Origin: MSPOR6 sp964652195 | GTDB lineage: Bacteria > Poribacteria > WGA-4E > WGA-3G | Length of the DNA stretch: 64,000 bases | Direction: 5' to 3' | NCBI GenBank assembly: GCA_964652195.1 | Contig: CAZZBB010000070.1 | Span: 62,001-126,000, forward strand | In this document: positions 52,841 to 62,109 of the stretch, piece after piece | How the letters are laid out: each line of letters opens with the position of its first letter | How positions within the stretch are numbered: position 1 is the first letter of the stretch | The notes under the pieces: model-generated | What the model saw: only the letters and a program-made list of their open reading frames with translations | What the model was told of the DNA's origin: nothing | Databases searched by the model: none | Program-made: the position numbers and the translations under genes

Positions 52841-53599
52841 ATGAAACAGTTGTTATATTTATGTATAATTGTATTATGTCTAATGTCTATGAATATATGG
52901 GCGAAGAACCTCGCACTCAAATTAGATGGTAAAACAGCAATTGAAGTTCCAAATAGTGATAGTTTAAATCCTAAGACCGCAATAACAATTGAAGCATGGT
53001 TGAATATGAATACACCTGATGGAGAATGTCTTGCTAAGGATTGGGGTGGTAAAAGAGATTACATTTTCCCTGAGATAATTCAAAATGGAAACGGATTGAG
53101 GTTTGTATTGTGGCCAGGAACAAAGATTCTTGATGTTCAAGGATTCAAACAGAATGTTTGGCAGCATGTTGCTGGTGTTTGGGACGGTAAAGAAATGCGT
53201 ACATATATAGATGGGAAAAAGATGGGGGCACTTCCATTTGAAACCAAAGAATTAGCAGCAACTGATGCACCACTCTATATTGGTGTAGGGGATAGTCAAA
53301 ACTGGTTCTGTACAGGATTAATAGATGAGATACGAATATGGGAAGTTGCAAGAACTGAAAAAGAGATCAATGAATTCATGAACAAAGTACTTTCTGGAGA
53401 TGAACCAAAACTTAATGCCCACTACACTTTTGATGCCGGTAATGCGAAAGATAATACGAAGAACGGTAACGATGGTAAAGATGGATTTGGTAAAGCTAAT
53501 TATGTTGATGTAACAAAAGATCTGGATTTACAACCACAGTCAGTTGATCCAAAGGATAAACTAACCATAACTTGGTCTTGGGTAAAACATGCCTATTAG
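52841..53599 (+). CDS. Secreted LamG-domain protein, 252 aa
   Basis: A signal peptide (residues 1-21, ending SMNIWA) is followed by a single LamG/concanavalin-like domain (about 22-205): ALKLDGKTAIEVPNSDSL, ITIEAWLNMNTPDGECLA, WQHVAGVWDGKEMRTYID, LIDEIRIWEVARTEKEINE and AHYTFDAGNAKDNTKNGNDG. The short tail (VDPKDKLTITWSWVKHAY) recurs in similar proteins of Poribacteria and Planctomycetes as I recall them. It is likely a periplasmic or surface carbohydrate- or protein-binding protein. GGAGG precedes the ATG. Confidence 0.87.
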   Translation: MKQLLYLCIIVLCLMSMNIWAKNLALKLDGKTAIEVPNSDSLNPKTAITIEAWLNMNTPDGECLAKDWGGKRDYIFPEIIQNGNGLRFVLWPGTKILDVQGFKQNVWQHVAGVWDGKEMRTYIDGKKMGALPFETKELAATDAPLYIGVGDSQNWFCTGLIDEIRIWEVARTEKEINEFMNKVLSGDEPKLNAHYTFDAGNAKDNTKNGNDGKDGFGKANYVDVTKDLDLQPQSVDPKDKLTITWSWVKHAY

Positions 53600-53856
53600 T
53601 TAAATTCTGAGTACTTTACCATGAAATTAATTTGATTCTTGATCATTAAATTGTATATAACAAAATAAAAATCACTAAAGGTGAAAATATGTTTTCAAAA
53701 TAATTTATTTGGAAGGAAAATAAATCAATTTCAAATCACATATTACACAGAATGATACAATTTGGATTATCAAGAGTTGTGATTAATGAGTATAGTGTGC
53801 TATTAATAGTGTAATATTTCTTATATTCCATTTAAATATGTTAGGAGTTTAAAGTG

Positions 53857-54885
53857 ATGGACTATTATAACATGCGTGTCAGAGATATTAAAGAAGAATT
53901 AAAAATACGGGGATTCAAAAGATATTCAAAGTTGAAAAAGGTGGACTTGATTCAGTATCTTTCTACCGGTATCCATCCATTGAACAAATCACAGAAAGCA
54001 CAACAAATTATACAAGGGATAATCAAGGAACCTGTTGAAGACTATGGTAGTTCGCCCACACTTTTCTCAAATGAGAATACAAATACACCTGTGAACCAGA
54101 TTATAACTGGTAATTGTCTTCAAATTTTACCTACTTTCTCTGATAGTTTCTTTGATTGCTGTATAACGGATCCTCCATTTAATATGTCAAAAAAGAAGGG
54201 CTTGGGTTGGGCATTTAGTTCACATATTACAATGCAAGAACAATGGGATATTTTTTCAAAAGATGAGTATTTTCAGTTTTCGGTTAATTGGATCAGAGAA
54301 GTGCTCAAAGTTCTTAAGACTAATGGGAATCTATTCATTTTTGGTTCATTTCATTGTATCTTTACAATTGGATTTATATTACAGAATATATTCGACAGGA
54401 GAATCATATCTCAACTGGTTTGGTATAAACCAAATGCACAACCAAACATTACTTGTCGGATGTTTACAGAATCTACAGAATTCATCATTTGGGCAGTTAA
54501 TAATGAAAGTTCCAAGGCAAAGAATTGGACATTTAATTATGAAACAATGAAAGGGATGAATAAAGGAAAACAGATGCGGAATATGTGGGAAATACCATTA
54601 ACACCTAAATCAGAAAAACAATTCGGGAAACATCCTTCACAAAAACCGACATCAGTCTTAAATAGGATTATATTGGCAGGTACAAACGAAGATGATATCA
54701 TCATAGATCCTTTTTCAGGTACTGGTACAACAGCAGTAGTTGCTGGACAGAATAATCGTAAGTGGATAATGATTGAAAAGGATGAATCATATAATCAAAT
54801 TGCTCAATCAAGAATTGATGAGTCTTCCTTAAGTTTGTTTGAAAAGGATTCTGATAGACAATCAGAAATGAGTTATTATGGATAG
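53857..54885 (+). CDS. Beta-class DNA N6-adenine methyltransferase with SAP-like N-terminus
   Basis: The methyltransferase catalytic motif IV, DPPFNMSKKK, near residue 105 precedes the S-adenosylmethionine motif I, DPFSGTGTTAVVAG, near 286, which defines the beta class. The region between (about 150-260) holds target recognition. DPPF suggests N6-adenine methylation. Residues 4-40 (YNMRVRDIKEELKIRGFK, then SKLKKVDLIQYL) look like a SAP DNA-binding motif, an unusual fusion. ATG 53857 follows AGGAG; GTG 53854 is an alternative. The stop overlaps the endonuclease start by 8 bases, so M and R are translationally coupled. Low GC fits recent transfer. Confidence 0.9.
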   Translation: MDYYNMRVRDIKEELKIRGFKRYSKLKKVDLIQYLSTGIHPLNKSQKAQQIIQGIIKEPVEDYGSSPTLFSNENTNTPVNQIITGNCLQILPTFSDSFFDCCITDPPFNMSKKKGLGWAFSSHITMQEQWDIFSKDEYFQFSVNWIREVLKVLKTNGNLFIFGSFHCIFTIGFILQNIFDRRIISQLVWYKPNAQPNITCRMFTESTEFIIWAVNNESSKAKNWTFNYETMKGMNKGKQMRNMWEIPLTPKSEKQFGKHPSQKPTSVLNRIILAGTNEDDIIIDPFSGTGTTAVVAGQNNRKWIMIEKDESYNQIAQSRIDESSLSLFEKDSDRQSEMSYYG

Positions 54886-55510
54886 GAATGAAGCATTGAG
54901 AAACTTATCTAATATTGAAGGTGAAGATTTGTGTCAACTTGCTCAGGTGTATGATATACCAATTTTTAAAGAGAATGGTAAAAAGAATAAAGGTTGGGCG
55001 GGACAAGTAATTGAAAGACATCTAAATCTACCTATAAATTCATTACAAGAACCAAATGCAGGTTCTTGGGAATTAAAGTTAATTTCTTTAAAATTCTTAA
55101 AAGATATGAAATTAACTTTTAAAGAGACAATGCAGGTAACGATGATTAAAGCTGAAAATATCATAAATACTGAATTTGAAGATAGTCATTTACTTTCAAA
55201 ATTAAGAAGATTAGTTGTTGGAGCAAGAATATGGGAAAGTATACAAGAACAAAAATCTATATTTCATTCAGTTAAGATATTCGATTTGGATGATCCAAGT
55301 ATTTATAATCAAGTAAAAGAAGATTATTATTTAGTTAAAGACACTATATTAACTCAAGGTTTTTCTTCACTTACAGGTAAGATGGGAGTATATATCCAGC
55401 CAAGAACTAAGGGGCGAGGGCATGGTTCTATAACAAGAGCATTTTATGCAAGGAAATGCTTCTTAAAATTAATTTTTCCTGATATATATTTGAGAGGTGT
55501 GCATAATTGA
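54878..55510 (+). CDS. MutH/Sau3AI-type restriction endonuclease
   Basis: A 210-residue protein with the MutH/Sau3AI nuclease core: KGWAGQVIERHLNLPINS (the family's KGxxGxxIE, with a catalytic-side Glu near residue 48), then the Glu-x-Lys catalytic pair in GSWELKLISLKF near 64-66, corresponding to the ELK of MutH. The acidic residue normally found before it as PDF appears replaced by Asn-Ala-Gly-Ser, so the first metal ligand is not obvious. Relatives cut or nick GATC, but specificity here is not determined. It overlaps the methyltransferase gene and forms a type II restriction-modification pair with it. Confidence 0.75.
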   Translation: MDRNEALRNLSNIEGEDLCQLAQVYDIPIFKENGKKNKGWAGQVIERHLNLPINSLQEPNAGSWELKLISLKFLKDMKLTFKETMQVTMIKAENIINTEFEDSHLLSKLRRLVVGARIWESIQEQKSIFHSVKIFDLDDPSIYNQVKEDYYLVKDTILTQGFSSLTGKMGVYIQPRTKGRGHGSITRAFYARKCFLKLIFPDIYLRGVHN

Positions 55511-55569
55511 ATTTAGTTAGGATAAAGGTTATATACTATTTAAAATCCAAAATATAAGGAGTATTAACC

Positions 55570-56309
55570 TTGAGTTATCCTGACAAAAAGTATTATATCA
55601 CATTTTTCTTTCAACTTTACAAAGATTTTGAGATGTCTATCAAAAGCAATGATAATAAAAGTAAAGTACGACCTAAATCGTATGCTGATAGTTCATTTAT
55701 TGTTTTCTTTGCCATTATGGAACTTAGAGGTATAAATCGGTTCAAAGCACAACATCTGTTTCTTCTCACACATCAAGAAAAGGTAAGCAGTTTATGTTCA
55801 AAAGTGTCCCTGATCGGACGACCTTATCCCGTCGCTATAAACAACTGACACCGAGTATTGAACAGTTTATTATGTATCTCGGTGATTTATGTGTACCGTT
55901 GGACACACAGACCCCTTGAGATGTTGTCTATGAAGACAAAAGTCTCTATAAAGCACGAGGGAGTGTGCGGCATCAAAGGCACCGAAAAGTGAACCATATC
56001 CCCGAAGAGGCTACGCGCCCTTGATACAGATGCGAGTTGGTCAACAAGCAGGTATTGCGGGTGGGTTTATGGTTATGGACTTCATCTTACAACTACTGCT
56101 AACGGATTTCCACGGCTCGCTGATGTTTGGACTGCTTCTGTGAGTGAAAAAGCGGACTTGACCATAGGATTAAGGCACTATCGGCTCGGAATATTAGATA
56201 TTTCGTAGCAGATGCTGGTTATACCGACTTTGCGCGTATCCAAACCCACGCAGAAAACGGCTTGTTCCTTTTGACACCGATAACGGGTGCTAAAACAATA
56301 AAAAGTTAG
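55570..56309 (+). pseudogene. Degenerate DDE transposase (IS4-like)
   Basis: An intact start (MSYPDKKYYITFFFQLYKDF) carries MELRGINRFKAQHLFLLTHQ, then a frameshift, then SVPDRTTLSRRYKQLTPSIE, several stops, DVVYEDKSLYKARG, and DTDASWSTSRYCGWVYGYGL with HLTTTANGFPRLADVWTASV and YFVADAGYTDFARIQTHA. The DTDASW and VADAGYTD segments are the first two catalytic Asp regions of a DDE transposase. At least three lesions make it dead. It begins 59 bases after the endonuclease gene, indicating insertion beside, or arrival with, the restriction-modification pair. Confidence 0.85.
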
Positions 56310-56412
56310 CTTATCTTGAGGCGATTGAAACATCATCCCATTTATGCACATCCCTCATTTAGTTTTCGGTTTTCTGGCGTATTTTATCACAGTTGTTAAT
56401 ACTCTATAAAAA

Positions 56413-56485
56413 AGCAGATATGGTGCGACTTTTCATACTATATCTGCTATGATTCACCTTAAAATAATCACTCTTTGAGGTGAAT
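56413..56485. repeat. Two adjacent inverted repeats before a transposase fragment
   Basis: AGCAGATAT (56413-56421) with ATATCTGCT (56440-56448) and ATTCACCT (56452-56459) with AGGTGAAT (56478-56485) are both perfect inverted repeats. They lie between the IS4-like wreck and the start of another transposase remnant and may be insertion-sequence end structure. Confidence 0.5.
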
Positions 56486-56486
56486 A

Positions 56487-56555
56487 ATGACAAAAAGAAA
56501 ATCTTGCCATTTGATAGATATGTTAGCAGAAGTTTTTGACCCACGCAACAAATGA
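56487..56555 (+). pseudogene. N-terminal remnant of an ISAs1/H-repeat-type transposase
   Basis: Starting at ATG 56487 the frame encodes MTKRKSCHLIDMLAEVFDPR then Asn-Lys and a stop. This strongly resembles the N-terminus of H-repeat-associated ISAs1 transposases (HLIDxLAExxDPR). Nothing recognisable of the rest follows in any frame except scattered short stretches up to about 56700. Confidence 0.55.
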
Positions 56556-57212
56556 GAATTCTTAAAACTAAATAACCCTGATAGAAAAACTTGTAATTAC
56601 CAATACAGCGATTGTGGAGACCTTGTTCCCTGACGTACTGTAAATATATTACAGATTTTACTATAACAAATTTCAATCCCTAATTCAACAAAGAAGCTAA
56701 TTTTAGAGGTGTGTAAACTTTTGTCACTTTACTATGCACCAATAAAATCTCAATTCCATATACCTTCACTTAGAATTTCACATTTAAATGTCATACTATG
56801 TGACAAAAAGTGTAACTTTTTTCAAATATTTAGACTTTTAACTTTATGCCAAATTCAACTAAATTCAGACTCTGGAGAATTAGATAATCCCATGTTAGAA
56901 TTACGACTAAAACCTACAATAATATCATTCATTGAGAATTGTTCTCAAAACATATACAGTCATAGCCTTAAAAAGCCAGTACAGAGGATTGTCAAATCAA
57001 GTTACACGAATAAAATGAAGTAAATTCTCTTAAACTTCACATACCCAATTTCAGGAAATCCATTGCAAGTATTTATCCTGTTTGCTAAAATAAACCGATA
57101 TGCTATTCGTGTATCGTCCTAATCTGTAATTATCCCTTTTAGCGTGTTGGATATTCGTCATTGATTATTGCGATACAATATTGAATAGCTTCAGATTAAG
57201 GGAGAACAATAC
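56556..57212. other. Gene-poor stretch after the transposase debris
   Basis: A+T-rich with many stops in all frames. An open frame at 56709-57023 (plus) has no ribosome-binding site, unusual amino-acid composition (Cys, Ser, Ile-rich) and no recognisable motif, so it is not called. The last 100 bases form the leader of the cytochrome gene, whose promoter I could not define. Confidence 0.55.
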
Positions 57213-57776
57213 ATGAATCGTATAAAATATATAATTGGATGTTCGGTAATAGTTATAGCAGTTGTCATAGGGGTATCTATTAAATCCGTTGAGAGTCAGA
57301 ATGATATAGTAGAACGGGGTAAATACCTTGTTGATGCCGTGGCAGCCTGTGGTTTCTGTCATACACCTCGTGCTGGTGCAGAATATAATACAGATATGTA
57401 TCTTGCAGGACATGCAGAAGGGGATCTCTATTCACGTTATGATCGAAGTTTGATGCAGCGCGGCATATTTCTTGCATCACCTCCAACGCTGTCAGCATTT
57501 TCAGGTCCATTTGGAACAAGTTTCGCAACAAATTTAACGCCAGATAAAGAAACAGGATTGGGTGAATGGACTGAAGAGATGTTCATTAACGCAATGCGGA
57601 CAGGACGGCATCAAGGAAATGTAGATAATAGGAAGATATTCCCACCAATGCCGTGGAAACATTATGCGCAAATGAATGATTCTGATCTAAAAGCTATTTG
57701 GGCTTATTTGAAGACAATTAAACCTGTAAAAAATGAAGTTAATCCTATACTAAACCCAATGGGTAGACCATATTAA
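57213..57776 (+). CDS. Membrane-anchored or secreted c-type cytochrome
   Basis: The 187-residue protein has an N-terminal hydrophobic segment (about 5-25, IKYIIGCSVIVIAVVIGVSI; signal or anchor), one heme-attachment motif CGFCH near residue 46-50, in GKYLVDAVAACGFCHTPRAG, and an axial Met probably in FPPMPWKHYAQM near 146. The FATNLTPDKETGLGEWTEEM stretch is typical of cytochromes that accept electrons from membrane alcohol or sugar dehydrogenases. It lies 48 bases upstream of a Gfo/Idh/MocA gene at the head of the catabolic cassette, so it may take electrons from that pathway. Confidence 0.9.
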   Translation: MNRIKYIIGCSVIVIAVVIGVSIKSVESQNDIVERGKYLVDAVAACGFCHTPRAGAEYNTDMYLAGHAEGDLYSRYDRSLMQRGIFLASPPTLSAFSGPFGTSFATNLTPDKETGLGEWTEEMFINAMRTGRHQGNVDNRKIFPPMPWKHYAQMNDSDLKAIWAYLKTIKPVKNEVNPILNPMGRPY

Positions 57777-57824
57777 AAACACCTATGTTATAGGATGTAC
57801 CTTAGATAATTTTGGAGATAATAT

Positions 57825-58889
57825 ATGGCATCGAAACAGAAAAAAGTCCGGGTAGCAGTGGTAGGAATGGGGATTGGTAGACCGAATGGTGCTGCACTAT
57901 CAAGAAATCCAAGAGGAGAAGTAGTCGCACTCTGCGATCTGGAAGAAGAGCGAATGAAAGCATTCGCTAAGGATTTACCGGGTAAAGTTGAATTCTACAC
58001 TGATTATAAAAAGATGTGTCAAGCAGATGATATTGATGCTGTCTTTGTAGGAACACCAAATCAATGGCATGCACCAATCGCTATGGAAGCAATTAAAAAT
58101 GGTAAGCATGTTATGGTTACCAAACCGTTAGCAGATTCTGAAGAAGCTGCCGCTGGATTAGTTGAAGTAGCCGAAGCATCAGATGTGGTTAACATGATGT
58201 CCCTTTCCACACGATTCGGTCGCCAATGTCAATACCTTGGTAAACTTTATCGTGATGACTATTTTGGTGAGATATATTATGCCAGAGCAAGAAGTGTACG
58301 TAGAAGTGGTATTCCTGATTGGAATCTCGGGTTTATTCAGAAGGGTGGAGGTGCATTCCGAGATATGGGGGTACATGTTCTTGATTCCGTTTGGTGGATT
58401 ATGGGTATGCCAAAACCTGTCTCTGTTCTTGGGGCTGCAGGTGCAAAATTCGGACCGAGAGGTCTCGGTTATTGGAAGGGTGTAAAAGCAAAGAAAGAAC
58501 TCTATGAAAAATACGATTCCGATGACTATGCTGGTGGGTTCATAACCTTTGAAAATGGTATAGGTTTACAAGTTGAAAGTTTCTGGGCATCACATCAACC
58601 TGGAGAATTTCAGATCGAACTGTTTGGAACAGAAGCTGGAGCAACAATGGATCCACTTAAAGCATATCGTACTGATAAGAATGGTGATTTTGAAGATATT
58701 GATCTTAAACCACCAAAAAGTAAATACGGAGAGACCTGGGATGCAATAGCGGGCCATTTTATTGAATGTATCTTGGATGATGTCGAATGCCAAGCACCAC
58801 TTCGTCATGGATTAATTGTTCAGAAAATGATGGAAGGTTTACTTAGAAGTGGTGAAACTGGTCGTGAGGAACTTATTGAGGTTGAATAA
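57825..58889 (+). CDS. Gfo/Idh/MocA-family dehydrogenase
   Basis: A 354-residue NAD(P)-dependent dehydrogenase. The dinucleotide fold is VRVAVVGMGIGRPNGAALSR, with VALCDLEEERMKAFAKDLPG as the acidic-ended strand pattern that favours NAD, and the family motif HVMVTKPLADSEEAA near residue 95-105 (KP kept). The second domain contains GGGAFRDMGVHVLDSVWWIM, a clear catalytic-region match (Asp-x-x-x-His). The stop overlaps the ATG of the next gene (TAATG), so the two proteins are made together. Confidence 0.92.
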   Translation: MASKQKKVRVAVVGMGIGRPNGAALSRNPRGEVVALCDLEEERMKAFAKDLPGKVEFYTDYKKMCQADDIDAVFVGTPNQWHAPIAMEAIKNGKHVMVTKPLADSEEAAAGLVEVAEASDVVNMMSLSTRFGRQCQYLGKLYRDDYFGEIYYARARSVRRSGIPDWNLGFIQKGGGAFRDMGVHVLDSVWWIMGMPKPVSVLGAAGAKFGPRGLGYWKGVKAKKELYEKYDSDDYAGGFITFENGIGLQVESFWASHQPGEFQIELFGTEAGATMDPLKAYRTDKNGDFEDIDLKPPKSKYGETWDAIAGHFIECILDDVECQAPLRHGLIVQKMMEGLLRSGETGREELIEVE

Positions 58890-59590
58890 TGAGTATTGAC
58901 AAATCAACATTACAAAGTGACTTTGAAAATACCGGATTCGCAATTGTACCTAATCTGTTTTCTCGGGACGAAGCACAACGACTAAAGCAGGAATGTATTG
59001 ATATTCTAAAGGTCGTAAAAGAAGAGACAGGTCATGATGTAGGTCATGGAGTTTATGTAGGATTAGCTGCGCGAAGTCCAGTATTTCAAGAAGCTGTAGG
59101 TGATGGACGTTTACTTGATGTATTAGAGAAGATACTTGCACCGAATATCGAATTTCTTAGTGATAAAGTCGTATTTAAAAGTGAAGACACGACCTTTGCA
59201 AGTCCATGGCATCAAGATTGGCACTATTGGCATGGTGCTCATAAATTCTCTATTTGGGTAGCTCTGGATGATGCTACTGTGGATAATGGCTGTCTAAAAC
59301 TCTTTCCAGGTTCACATAAATCCGCAATCGTACATGATGGTGATGCAAGTGATGGACACGGTTTTGGCAATAGACTTAGACCAGATGCAGTAGATGAAAA
59401 CCTCGCTGTAACCGCTGAAATAGAAGCAGGTGGTGCGGTCTTCTTTCATGACCTTACACTCCATTCAAGTCATCCGAACATCTCTGGCGAAGAAAGATGG
59501 GTATGGATACCCACTTATCGCGATGCTAAAGCGGAGGATAACGATTATCCATGGGCTGTTGCAGCGAAAGTAGTACGTGGGGATAATTAA
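58889..59590 (+). CDS. Phytanoyl-CoA dioxygenase (PhyH) family protein
   Basis: A 233-residue Fe(II)/2-oxoglutarate oxygenase of shorter type. The N-terminal FENTGFAIVPNLFSRDEAQR is the typical PhyH start. The facial triad is H-x-D in PWHQDWHYW near residue 107 and the distal His in LTLHSSHPN near 191, with the 2-oxoglutarate Arg in EERWVWIPTYR. KLFPGSHKSAIVHDG is the conserved strand between. It is coupled translationally to the dehydrogenase, suggesting oxidation of the same compound. Confidence 0.92.
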   Translation: MSIDKSTLQSDFENTGFAIVPNLFSRDEAQRLKQECIDILKVVKEETGHDVGHGVYVGLAARSPVFQEAVGDGRLLDVLEKILAPNIEFLSDKVVFKSEDTTFASPWHQDWHYWHGAHKFSIWVALDDATVDNGCLKLFPGSHKSAIVHDGDASDGHGFGNRLRPDAVDENLAVTAEIEAGGAVFFHDLTLHSSHPNISGEERWVWIPTYRDAKAEDNDYPWAVAAKVVRGDN

Positions 59591-59648
59591 ATAGACCATT
59601 TATAAATTACGATTACACAAGTGAGAATACTGAATAACAGGAGAGAAA

Positions 59649-60503
59649 ATGTTTAAAAATCTAAGTACAGGTGCTATCGGTATAAGTGCCAACATGTTGG
59701 AAGGTTTGGAACTGGCAAAGAATGCAGGTTTTGAAGGATTGGACATTAATATCGGTGAAGCACATCAGTTAGCAGAAGAACACTCAGTACAATACGTTAA
59801 AGACCTATGGTCAGATGCTGGAATTAAGATGGGCGGATGGGGATTTGGCGTCAATTGGCGCGGTTCTGATTCGGATTATTATGCAGGTTTAGGTCATCTC
59901 CCTCAACGCGCAGAATTCGCTGCTGAACTCGGTTGTTTCCGTACGAATAGTGTTGTAGGCCCATCATCCAACGATATGACTTTTCAGGAAAACTGGAATT
60001 TTACGGTCAAACGTCTACGTTCTGTTGCTGAAATACTCAAGGATTATGGACATTCATTAGGTCTGGAATTCATTGGTCCAGCTACAAGTCGAAAGGGTGC
60101 AAAACATCTCTTTGCATATTCAATGGATGCAATGTTAGGATTAGCTGCAGCTATCGGTACAGGAAATGTGGGGCTGTTATTTGATACATGGCATTGGTAC
60201 ACCTGTCACTCGACTTTAGATGATGTACGAAAACTATCTGCATCAGATGTTGTTTATGTTCATATCAACGATGCTCCTGATGGTATTGAAACGAATGAAC
60301 AGATAGACAATATTCGTTGTTTACCGGCTGAGACGGGGGTAATCCCTCTCACAGAACTGATGCAAATTCTTGCTGAAATTGGATATGATGGTCCAGTAAC
60401 CCCTGAACCCTTTAGTAAAAAAATCGGTGAAATGGAACCCACAGATGCAGCAAAAGCAACTGCGGAATCTTTAGATCAGGTATGGGAAAACGCGGGGTTG
60501 TAA
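59649..60503 (+). CDS. Sugar phosphate isomerase/epimerase (xylose isomerase-like TIM barrel)
   Basis: The 284-residue AP-endonuclease-2-like TIM barrel has LELAKNAGFEGLDINI near the N-terminus, LGLEFIGPATSRKG near residue 137, the metal ligands in LLFDTWHWYTCHS near 180 and VVYVHINDAP near 200, and PVTPEPFSKKIGEMEPT at the end. Such enzymes isomerise or epimerise ketoses, keto-inositols or related sugars, or dehydrate them. Position in the cassette, after dehydrogenase and oxygenase genes and before RraA-like, suggests an intermediate step in breakdown of one sugar derivative. Confidence 0.9.
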   Translation: MFKNLSTGAIGISANMLEGLELAKNAGFEGLDINIGEAHQLAEEHSVQYVKDLWSDAGIKMGGWGFGVNWRGSDSDYYAGLGHLPQRAEFAAELGCFRTNSVVGPSSNDMTFQENWNFTVKRLRSVAEILKDYGHSLGLEFIGPATSRKGAKHLFAYSMDAMLGLAAAIGTGNVGLLFDTWHWYTCHSTLDDVRKLSASDVVYVHINDAPDGIETNEQIDNIRCLPAETGVIPLTELMQILAEIGYDGPVTPEPFSKKIGEMEPTDAAKATAESLDQVWENAGL

Positions 60504-60535
60504 ACGTCAACTGAATTACATGAGAAGGACACAAT

Positions 60536-61342
60536 GTGAACTTAATTGATAAAGATGTTATTCTTGCCATTACACAAAAATGGGAAGGGGATCGGTTTCC
60601 AGATGGACGTCCACGCGTTCCTGATGACATTCTACAACGAATGAAAGCCATTACTATTGAGCAAGCGTGGGGAGTTTTACATGGTAACGGCTATAAATAC
60701 CAATTTGCTGGTGAGTGGATGAACCTACATCCTGACAGAATTCTGGTTGGAAGAGCAGTAACCTGTGCGTTTGTTCCAATTCGTCCTGATTTCAATGACG
60801 CCATTTCGCAACAAGGTGAAAAAGAGGGACGCGTTGGAGGACAAAACTCTTGGGTGATTGACACTCTTGTAGAAGATGATGTCATTGTTGTAGATTTATT
60901 CGGTAAAGTCAAAGAAGGTACTTTTGCAGGGGACAACCTTGGGAACTCTATCTATGCAAAAACCGGTACAGGAATGGTTATTGATGGTGGTATTCGAGAT
61001 TTAGATGGGATCTATGAGCTACCAGATTTTTCTACTTTTGTTCGAGGCGTAGATCCGACGGGGATAGCGGATGTCACACTCACTGGTATTAATATACCTA
61101 TTCGTATTCCTGAAGCCACTGTATTACCCGGTGATGTAGTATTAGGTAGACGTGGAGGAGTAATATTCATACCTCCCCAATTTGCACAACAGGTTGTAGA
61201 ACAAGGTGAAGAGGTTAACTTACGAGACCGTTTTGGACATCAACGATTACGAGAAGGAATCTATACACCAGGTGAAATTGATAGAAAATGGAGTGAGGAG
61301 ATTGAGAAGGATTTTGAAAAATGGCAATCTACTCAAGAATAA
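60536..61342 (+). CDS. RraA-like protein (possible HMG/oxaloacetate-type aldolase or decarboxylase)
   Basis: 268 residues, longer than RraA itself (about 160) because of an N-terminal extension of 80-90 residues. The core motif is GDNLGNSIYAKTGTGMVIDG followed by GIRDLDGI near 145-170, the active-site loop of the 4-hydroxy-4-methyl-2-oxoglutarate aldolase/RraA fold with a divalent-metal Asp. VLPGDVVLGRRGGVIFIPP is the usual C-terminal strand pair. The start is GTG at 60536, 33 bases after the isomerase. In a catabolic cassette the aldolase or decarboxylase role is more likely than RNase E inhibition, by inference. Confidence 0.9.
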   Translation: MNLIDKDVILAITQKWEGDRFPDGRPRVPDDILQRMKAITIEQAWGVLHGNGYKYQFAGEWMNLHPDRILVGRAVTCAFVPIRPDFNDAISQQGEKEGRVGGQNSWVIDTLVEDDVIVVDLFGKVKEGTFAGDNLGNSIYAKTGTGMVIDGGIRDLDGIYELPDFSTFVRGVDPTGIADVTLTGINIPIRIPEATVLPGDVVLGRRGGVIFIPPQFAQQVVEQGEEVNLRDRFGHQRLREGIYTPGEIDRKWSEEIEKDFEKWQSTQE

Positions 61343-61375
61343 TACAAACTACAGTCTCACATCCATTTTCGAAAG

Positions 61376-62098
61376 GTGACCTCTAAATTGCGTGAATATT
61401 CTGAAATACTTGATCGGTTAAATGAACTCGACCTACCAAAAAAATTAATCGGAACAGTTTATGACTATCCCATCTATAAACTGTACCTACAATCATCAAC
61501 CAAAACTCATAAGCATGTATTAATTACAAGTGGGTTACACGGTGATGAACCTGGAGGTATTGAAGCATCATTACAATTCTTAACAAGAGATAACTCAAAC
61601 CTTTTAAAATCATTTAACTTTACTGTGACACCGTGTATCAATCCTTACGGTTATGTTCATAATACCCGTGAAAATAGAGATGGTGTAGATATCAATCGAA
61701 TGTTCGAGAGTGATGAAATTAGAGAGGTAATGATAATAAAAGAAGCATTGGATAATACACAATTCTCAATTACAATTGATTTTCACGAAGATTATGACGC
61801 AACGGGTTTTTATTTGTATGAGGGGAAAGATGATGAGAAATTGATCGGTCCTACAATTGTCAAAAAAGTCACCTCAATCGGTCCAATTGACCTGGAAGAT
61901 TCTGGTGAAGATACAACACCTGTTGTTAAAGGTGTTTATAATGTTTCTTCGAAATGGGGAACTAAAGGTTTAGCACCCTACTTATTACATTTTCATACGA
62001 AACATGTTCTCATCACCGAGACACCGACCTCATGGCAAATTGATAAACGCGCTGCACTTCATTTAGGACTTTTAGATGCTGCATTGACATACTATTAA
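61376..62098 (+). CDS. M14-like zinc carboxypeptidase/deacylase
   Basis: A 240-residue protein of the zinc carboxypeptidase/succinylglutamate desuccinylase type. LITSGLHGDEPGGIEASL supplies the first His and Glu ligands (HGDE near residue 60), RDGVDINRMF the substrate Arg/Asn region, and TIDFHEDYDATGFYLYE the third His ligand area near 135. Enzymes of this group remove acyl groups or C-terminal amino acids. GTG at 61376 is used as the start; TTG at 61388 after AAAGG is an alternative. It is 33 bases after the RraA-like gene and 11 before the dehydratase. Confidence 0.82.
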   Translation: MTSKLREYSEILDRLNELDLPKKLIGTVYDYPIYKLYLQSSTKTHKHVLITSGLHGDEPGGIEASLQFLTRDNSNLLKSFNFTVTPCINPYGYVHNTRENRDGVDINRMFESDEIREVMIIKEALDNTQFSITIDFHEDYDATGFYLYEGKDDEKLIGPTIVKKVTSIGPIDLEDSGEDTTPVVKGVYNVSSKWGTKGLAPYLLHFHTKHVLITETPTSWQIDKRAALHLGLLDAALTYY

Positions 62099-62109
62099 GA
62101 GGAATATCT

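Noticed and set aside
56709..57023. Open frame of 104 codons on the plus strand
   Set aside because: No ribosome-binding site, Cys/Ser/Ile-rich random-looking translation, and it lies in debris from insertion sequences.
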